From: Pseudomonadota bacterium
GTDB taxonomy: Bacteria > Desulfobacterota > Desulfobulbia > Desulfobulbales > Desulfocapsaceae
Direction: 5' to 3'
DNA length: 64,000 nucleotides
NCBI GenBank assembly: GCA_023412495.1
Contig: JAEYNP010000039.1
Location: 186,001-250,000 of the forward strand
The position numbers and the translations under genes are program-made. Of the stretch, positions 59,726 to 64,000 are shown piece after piece. The number at the start of each line of letters is the position of its first letter. The stretch's first letter is position 1. The notes below the pieces were generated by a model. The model saw only the letters and a list, made by a program, of their open reading frames with translations, ran no database searches and was not told the DNA's origin.

Positions 59726-61723
59726 TCAGAACCGGTACGAGGCGATAAGATATACCTGGTGCACTTCGTAATCCCTGTCCAGCCCGGCCCCGCTGAGGAA
59801 GACGGTTCCGGATCGATAGGTGAAGTTGTCGTATCGCCAGTCGTCGAGGTTGGATTTCTCGTAGGCGTAACCGAGGGTGGCCGACCAGTGGTTGTCGATC
59901 CGGTAGATGCCTTTGGCCACGGCCCTGGTCTTGTAGTAGTCGTCTGCCTCGGTCAAGGTCCCGAGCGGCGCCCCGGCGGCAGCCGAACGGGCAAAATCGA
60001 TGTTGCCGTCGACCAACTGGTAATCCGCCATGACGACCAGATCCAACCTGGCCATGATCGGGATGTTCGCGTCGGCCCCGATGACGAAGAAGTCGTAGTC
60101 GAACTCCTCGCTCCAGTTGAAGTTCGTGGACGTGGTCGGCAGCGTCGGATCGGCGCCGCCCGGATTGTACCGACGCGAATCGAACTCGCTCTCGGTATAC
60201 TCATAGCCGGCATAGGCGTGCAGCTTTGCCTTCGCCGGCAGCTGCATGCCGGCATCGGCGTAGATCTCATGCCGCTGGTCCTGCTGCAGCCCCAGCAGCG
60301 AAGCATCGTAGTCGTCGAACACCAGCGCATAGCTTAGTCCCAGAGTGAGGTTCTCAAGCGGGTTCATATCGAATTCCACCTTGGCTTTGTATCGATCCTT
60401 GGAGGCGTAGTCGAAGGGAGTGAAAAAGGCCCGGATCAAGCCATCTCCTTCCAGGTCTTCCGGTTCGAAATCGGAATCGGAATCGCGATTGAGATATTCC
60501 AGCCGCAACTTGGCCGTAACCCAGTCGATCGCGGTATTTTTGATTTCGCCGAAGACCAGGTTGTCGTAGGTCGTGTCGGCATCGTCCCTGGTCCGGTCGG
60601 TGCCGCTGAACTCGTATCCTCCCGTGAGCTTATTGGCTCTGTCCAATCGGTAACCCACGTCGAGCCCCGCCTGATGTTTGTCGTACTCCAGCAGATGGTT
60701 GCTCCGGATCTCCCCTTCGGTTTCCACGGTGATGTGTTCCGACTTGTTGTCGCGATCGATATAGTTGTAGAACAGGCGGGTGTCGAGCATCTTGCTCCAC
60801 TGGCTGGTCAACGCCGCGCTTCCCCGGATGTAGCGGATATCGCCGTCGAAGTCATCATCCCCCGTGGGCGAAGGTTGCGTCAGATACTGGCCGAACTCAG
60901 GCTCGCTGACATGATGGTTGTAGGCGGCCTTCAGGGCCAGCAGACTCTCCATCGGCAAGCGCTGCGTGAGGCGCGCGCCGAGATTATAGGCATAGTTGTC
61001 GGCGGGCATGCTGAACTCCTCGACCTGGCTGCCGAACCTCAAGGTCAGGAGTTCGTTGTCGTTTTCGAAATAGCTGTATCCGGCGTTCAATACCGCTGTG
61101 GTTTCCCTGCTGCGGTAGCCGGACTCGAGCATGGTCGTGTAGGTGGTGTAATCGACCGGCATCGGCAGCTCGAAAGTTGCCGTTTCAACGAACATGCCAC
61201 GCGGCACGATGCCCTCCCTGCGCTGCTGATCTGCGGAGATTTTGAAATAAAACGGATTTTGTATAGTATCGACGGTGATATCGGCCCCGAGGGTTTTGAC
61301 CTCGATATCGTAATCGAAGGGCGTCCAGGCGCTGACCGGCGGCACGGGATTCGGTACGACCAGGACATCGCTGCCGATCCCGGAGGCCGGAGACAAGGCA
61401 TCGTAAGAAAGCCGGTGCGTCAGTTCATCATAGAAAATCTCACCCTTGAATACACCGAAGACGCCGCCCCGCAGGTTGTAGTACTGATCATCAAGAAACG
61501 GATTCTCGACCGATGCACCCAAGAACCAGGTTTCGTTATCTATCAGTATGTCGGCGCTGCCGAACAACCCGTCGCTCTTATCGCGGTATTCGTCGAATCG
61601 CGCGCTTTCCTCATTGAAATCGTTGACCCGAACGCCCAGGTTGACTTCCCCGCCGACCTCGGCGGAACAGGGCGCTGGTAAAGCAATCGGCAAAGCGAAG
61701 ATCATGAGTATCAGCCGTTTCAT
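59726..61723 (-). CDS. Outer-membrane beta-barrel, MtrB/PioB family
   Basis: About 665 residues from ATG 61723 (AAGGAGGATA just upstream; 61726 is an alternative). A signal peptide (ILMIFALPIALPAPCSA) is followed by many alternating polar/aromatic strands ending in HQVYLIASYRF, an outer-membrane sorting end with C-terminal F. Features such as LGVRVNDFNEESARFDEYRD and GGYEFSGTDRTRDDADTTYD match MtrB/PioB barrels that hold a decaheme cytochrome across the outer membrane. The decaheme gene lies 11 bp upstream. Possible substrate: extracellular electron transfer to iron or other acceptors. Confidence 0.9.
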   Translation of the reverse strand: MKRLILMIFALPIALPAPCSAEVGGEVNLGVRVNDFNEESARFDEYRDKSDGLFGSADILIDNETWFLGASVENPFLDDQYYNLRGGVFGVFKGEIFYDELTHRLSYDALSPASGIGSDVLVVPNPVPPVSAWTPFDYDIEVKTLGADITVDTIQNPFYFKISADQQRREGIVPRGMFVETATFELPMPVDYTTYTTMLESGYRSRETTAVLNAGYSYFENDNELLTLRFGSQVEEFSMPADNYAYNLGARLTQRLPMESLLALKAAYNHHVSEPEFGQYLTQPSPTGDDDFDGDIRYIRGSAALTSQWSKMLDTRLFYNYIDRDNKSEHITVETEGEIRSNHLLEYDKHQAGLDVGYRLDRANKLTGGYEFSGTDRTRDDADTTYDNLVFGEIKNTAIDWVTAKLRLEYLNRDSDSDFEPEDLEGDGLIRAFFTPFDYASKDRYKAKVEFDMNPLENLTLGLSYALVFDDYDASLLGLQQDQRHEIYADAGMQLPAKAKLHAYAGYEYTESEFDSRRYNPGGADPTLPTTSTNFNWSEEFDYDFFVIGADANIPIMARLDLVVMADYQLVDGNIDFARSAAAGAPLGTLTEADDYYKTRAVAKGIYRIDNHWSATLGYAYEKSNLDDWRYDNFTYRSGTVFLSGAGLDRDYEVHQVYLIASYRF

Positions 61724-61734
61724 CATTATCCTCC

Positions 61735-62628
61735 TTATCGAACAAAGCGCAGGCCGAAACCTTGCGGGGAATTGGAGCCATGAATGGCCGAATGGCAACG
61801 GAGACATTCAAAGCGGCTGGTAAATGAGGCGGTGCTGTCGTAAGGCGTGCCGGGGTGACGCGACCAGTCGTGACAGTTCTGGCAGAGCTGCGGTATCCGG
61901 TCGGTCAAGAGTCGCCCGTGGTAGCTGCCATGGACCTCGTGACAGCTCTGGCAGTTTTCCTCGACCGGGGCATGCTCCCAGACCCAGGGACCGCGTTTGT
62001 CCGCATGGCACCTGAAGCACAGCTCGCGGGCATCGTCGGCCTTGACCATGTATTTGTTCAGGCTGCCGTGCGGCGCATGGCAGGAGGTACAGCGGATCTT
62101 GCCCTCCTGGATCGGATGATGCGAGCGCTTGTTCGTGTCGATCCTGATGTCCCGGTGACATTCGAAACAGGCCTCGGGATCCCTGGGTTTCTGCCTGCCG
62201 CCGACATGGAGGTCATGACAGGAATCGCAGGAGACGTCGTTGCGTTTGTGAACACCCTGGTCCCACAGATCCATGCCCGGCGTCCGTTCATGGCAGGTGA
62301 GGCATCTGGCCGATCTGGCCTCCGGATCGACACTTTTGTCAAAGGTGAAGATGTCGACGCCGCGGCCGCCGCCCTTTTCGACATGGGCCGCTCCGGCACC
62401 GTGGCAGGTTTCACAGGCATCCTGCGCCGCAGGTCCTTTTATCGATTCTTTGGAATGAACGGACTTGGCATAACTTTCATATTGTTTTTCATGGCATTCC
62501 TTGCAGGTTTCCGCACCGATGAAACCCTTCTCCTCAGCCCCTCGCGTGTACTCGCTCTTTGCCGGCAACACAAAGAGCACCAGCAGGCTCAGGGGGAAGA
62601 GAAACATAACAATGTGTTTTCTAGTCAT
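61735..62628 (-). CDS. Decaheme c-type cytochrome (MtrA/DmsE type)
   Basis: A 297-residue exported cytochrome with signal peptide (MFLFPLSLLVLFVLPAKS) and exactly ten CxxCH heme motifs: CKECH, CETCH, CLTCH, CDSCH, CFECH, CTSCH, CFRCH, CQSCH, CQNCH and CLRCH. The count and length match the MtrA/DmsE/PioA family that sits inside an MtrB-like barrel. It would carry electrons across the periplasm and outer membrane. ATG follows a GGAGG; 11 bp before the barrel gene. Confidence 0.95.
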   Translation of the reverse strand: MTRKHIVMFLFPLSLLVLFVLPAKSEYTRGAEEKGFIGAETCKECHEKQYESYAKSVHSKESIKGPAAQDACETCHGAGAAHVEKGGGRGVDIFTFDKSVDPEARSARCLTCHERTPGMDLWDQGVHKRNDVSCDSCHDLHVGGRQKPRDPEACFECHRDIRIDTNKRSHHPIQEGKIRCTSCHAPHGSLNKYMVKADDARELCFRCHADKRGPWVWEHAPVEENCQSCHEVHGSYHGRLLTDRIPQLCQNCHDWSRHPGTPYDSTASFTSRFECLRCHSAIHGSNSPQGFGLRFVR

Positions 62629-62676
62629 AGGGCCTCCAGGATATCTTGATTATCGGCATGTATTTGCTGTTGCAGT

Positions 62677-63507
62677 CTATTTCACAGTCTTCACCAGACG
62701 CAGGCCGAGGGCGTGGTGGCCGAAATCCGGCGAAAGCCCCACGCGATGAGAGCTTCTTATTCCCAAAGGACCATTGCTCCACCCGCCGCCGCGCATAACC
62801 CTGTACTCGCCGGATCCCCGATAGACCGGATTGTCTTTCGGCAGTTTGCCGTAAGCCTCGCTGTTGTACACGTCCTCGCACCATTCCCAGGTATTTCCCA
62901 AGATATCGTACAAGCCGAAGTCATTCGGTTTGAAGCTGCCCACGGGCGCCGCGACAACGTGCCCGTCATCGCAGACGAACGCCGTCCACTTCGGCCTTTT
63001 TGCCTTCGCCGACAGGTCGGCCACGTTGGCATACGTGCAGGCCTGGTCGGGATCATCGCCCCAGAAGCGGGATGCGGTCGAACCTGCCCGGGCGGCATAC
63101 TCCCACTCCGCCTCGGTCGGCAACCGATAATTCTGGCCGGATTTCTCGGAGAGCCATGCGGCGAAAGCAACTCCATCCATCCAGGAAACATTGACGACAG
63201 GCTGCTTGTCTTCGTCAAGATTCATTCCGTCTGAGGAGCCGCTGTTGTGATCTTTTTTGAATTTTTTGAATTGTTCGTTGGTGACTTCGTATTTGCCGAT
63301 ATAAAAATCATCGACGCACACTTCATGAACAGGGCGTTCGTTGGGATCACCCTCTCCAGAGGAATCTCCCATGGTGAAGCAACCTCCTTTGATCAAAACA
63401 AATTCCATCCCGGTCGAGGGATCAACATCGGCAGTTTCTGCAACGGATACAACAGGATAGGCAAAAAACAAAAGAAACAGCAGTTCGCGGGGCTTCGTGA
63501 AAATCAT
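62677..63507 (-). CDS. Exported formylglycine-generating-enzyme-like (SUMF1) domain protein
   Basis: About 276 residues from ATG 63507 (GGAGGAGGTGCAG before it). Signal peptide (LLFLLFFAYPVVSVAE), then a SUMF1/FGE-type domain: MEFVLIKGGCFTMGDSSGEGDPNERPVHEV, then YEVTNEQFKKF, WMDGVAFAAWLSEKSGQNYRLPTEAEWEYAAR, NTWEWCEDVY and RVMRGGGWSNGPLGIRSSHRVG. In pieces, these are the family's classic segments. The C-terminal active-site cysteine pair of true FGE is not evident, so it may bind rather than oxidise. First gene of the cytochrome/MtrB operon. Confidence 0.87.
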   Translation of the reverse strand: MIFTKPRELLFLLFFAYPVVSVAETADVDPSTGMEFVLIKGGCFTMGDSSGEGDPNERPVHEVCVDDFYIGKYEVTNEQFKKFKKDHNSGSSDGMNLDEDKQPVVNVSWMDGVAFAAWLSEKSGQNYRLPTEAEWEYAARAGSTASRFWGDDPDQACTYANVADLSAKAKRPKWTAFVCDDGHVVAAPVGSFKPNDFGLYDILGNTWEWCEDVYNSEAYGKLPKDNPVYRGSGEYRVMRGGGWSNGPLGIRSSHRVGLSPDFGHHALGLRLVKTVK

Positions 63508-63723
63508 CTGCACCTCCTCCATTTCATTTGATTTATCTTCAACATGCCTTTTCGACCCATTTACGGAGTCGTAAAGACTGCGTTTTACAAGCCAAATATG
63601 AAATGATGCCAAGCAGGGTAATGCGTTCCCTGCAACTTCTAGTTTTCAGGAATTGCAGAATAAAACGCCTCCGGCATTGGAGGAGCATACACGACAGGAA
63701 CGATAAGAAATTATGACATGAAT

Positions 63724-63753
63724 ACTATACTATTTTTATGGATGTATAGTCAA
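63724..63753 (-). promoter_or_regulatory. Candidate promoter of the FGE-like/cytochrome/MtrB operon
   Basis: On the minus strand TTGACT (63753-63748) and TATAGT (63729-63724) are 18 bp apart in an AT-rich stretch about 217 bp before the first gene. The rest of the 309-bp gap (63508-63816) shows no gene. Confidence 0.35.
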
Positions 63754-63816
63754 ACATTGAATAGACAGGATGAATCTTAATAAGATGCTGACTCATTACC
63801 GATTTAATCTTTTCGA

Positions 63817-64000
63817 TCACCCCCGGCGGTCACACTTCCTGCTTGACCGTGGATTGGAATTCAGGAGGATTCCGGTGGCTATGAGCAGGCAGCCGGCCAG
63901 ATGGTGAAGATGCAGCGGTTCACTGAGAAAACCTGCCGCCAGCAGCACCGAACTGGCCGGCATGGCCGCCGTGGCCGCCCCGGCGGTGGCGCCGCTCACC
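63817..64000 (-). CDS. EamA/DMT-family transporter, C-terminal end (cut by window edge)
   Basis: The frame runs off the right edge of the window; only the last 60 or so residues are seen. They read like the final two helices of an EamA transporter: AAMPASSVLLAAGFLSEPLHL, then LAGCLLIATGILLNS. It is not the continuation of the plus-strand EamA gene at the left edge. Substrate unknown. Confidence 0.75.
   Translation of the reverse strand, partial: VSGATAGAATAAMPASSVLLAAGFLSEPLHLHHLAGCLLIATGILLNSNPRSSRKCDRRG

Noticed and set aside
1..64000. The two EamA fragments at the window edges as one broken gene
   Set aside because: They are both C-terminal ends on opposite strands, so they are two different genes cut by the window.

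Overview
The window looks like a chromosomal segment, rich in G and C, from a Gram-negative anaerobe of the Desulfobacterota (the old Deltaproteobacteria), perhaps a Desulfobulbales-like lineage. The pointers are two heterodisulfide reductase (Hdr)/MvhD electron-transfer clusters, a methylenetetrahydrofolate reductase operon of the Wood-Ljungdahl type, a tungstate transporter, a selenocysteine codon, a decaheme cytochrome with an MtrB/PioB barrel, and many cytoplasmic PAS/REC signalling proteins. All calls come from reading the sequence; no database search was run, so the taxonomy is inference.

Layout. 1-10.7 kb: the end of an EamA transporter, flavodoxin, dodecin, a DEAD-box helicase with a cold-shock protein, an HD-GYP regulator, PAP2 phosphatase and DgkA kinase, then a minus-strand group of exported proteins (CAP domain, small lipoprotein, T2 RNase), a GNAT and a REC/histidine-kinase pair. 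10.8-20.4 kb: one tight minus-strand operon, metF-like, histidine kinase, hdrC, hdrB, hdrA, mvhD, metV, metF. Its mvhD is read through an in-frame TGA that is almost certainly selenocysteine. 20.8-24.6 kb: tungstate ABC transporter tupABC with its HTH/substrate-binding-like regulator. 24.9-29.8 kb: a GAF-PAS histidine kinase and NtrC-type activator, followed by a sigma-54 promoter and a REC-PATAN-roadblock protein, with a second roadblock protein opposite. 30-39 kb: Dtd, a PreP-like M16 protease, a NifU-like/GGGtGRT pair, an orphan amino-acid-binding protein and RsmB. 39-44 kb: a second Hdr cluster, in which an HdrCB-like protein carries an N-terminal DNA-binding domain, next to HdrA and a cysteine form of MvhD. 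44.8-48.8 kb: a conserved small protein, an M24 peptidase, PhoH and GNAT. 49-52.8 kb: thiSGHFE behind a TPP riboswitch with its own terminator. 53-59.5 kb: an exported protein, a ribbon-helix-helix-like regulator beside two Hsp20 genes, a DUF4442-Mth938 fusion, a SprT-like metalloprotein and a DHH-CBS phosphoesterase. 59.7-63.5 kb: an operon for a formylglycine-enzyme-like exported protein, a decaheme cytochrome and an MtrB-like barrel. The window ends inside another EamA transporter.

How it fits together. MetF, MetV, HdrABC and MvhD match the known set of an electron-bifurcating methylene-THF reductase complex. The adjacent tungstate uptake system and the selenocysteine codon would suit a cell using W/Se-dependent formate dehydrogenase at the start of the same pathway (inference). 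The second Hdr cluster uses the same module types but ends in a protein that could bind DNA.

Intergenic DNA carries several repeat families: a hairpin element with 14-bp terminal inverted repeats in its fullest copy (at least five clear copies, two of which supply the stop codon of the gene before them), an AGTACTGAG-rich element that is tandemly duplicated, and an 89-bp element with perfect 28-bp inverted arms. No transposase, phage, CRISPR array, tRNA or rRNA gene was seen.
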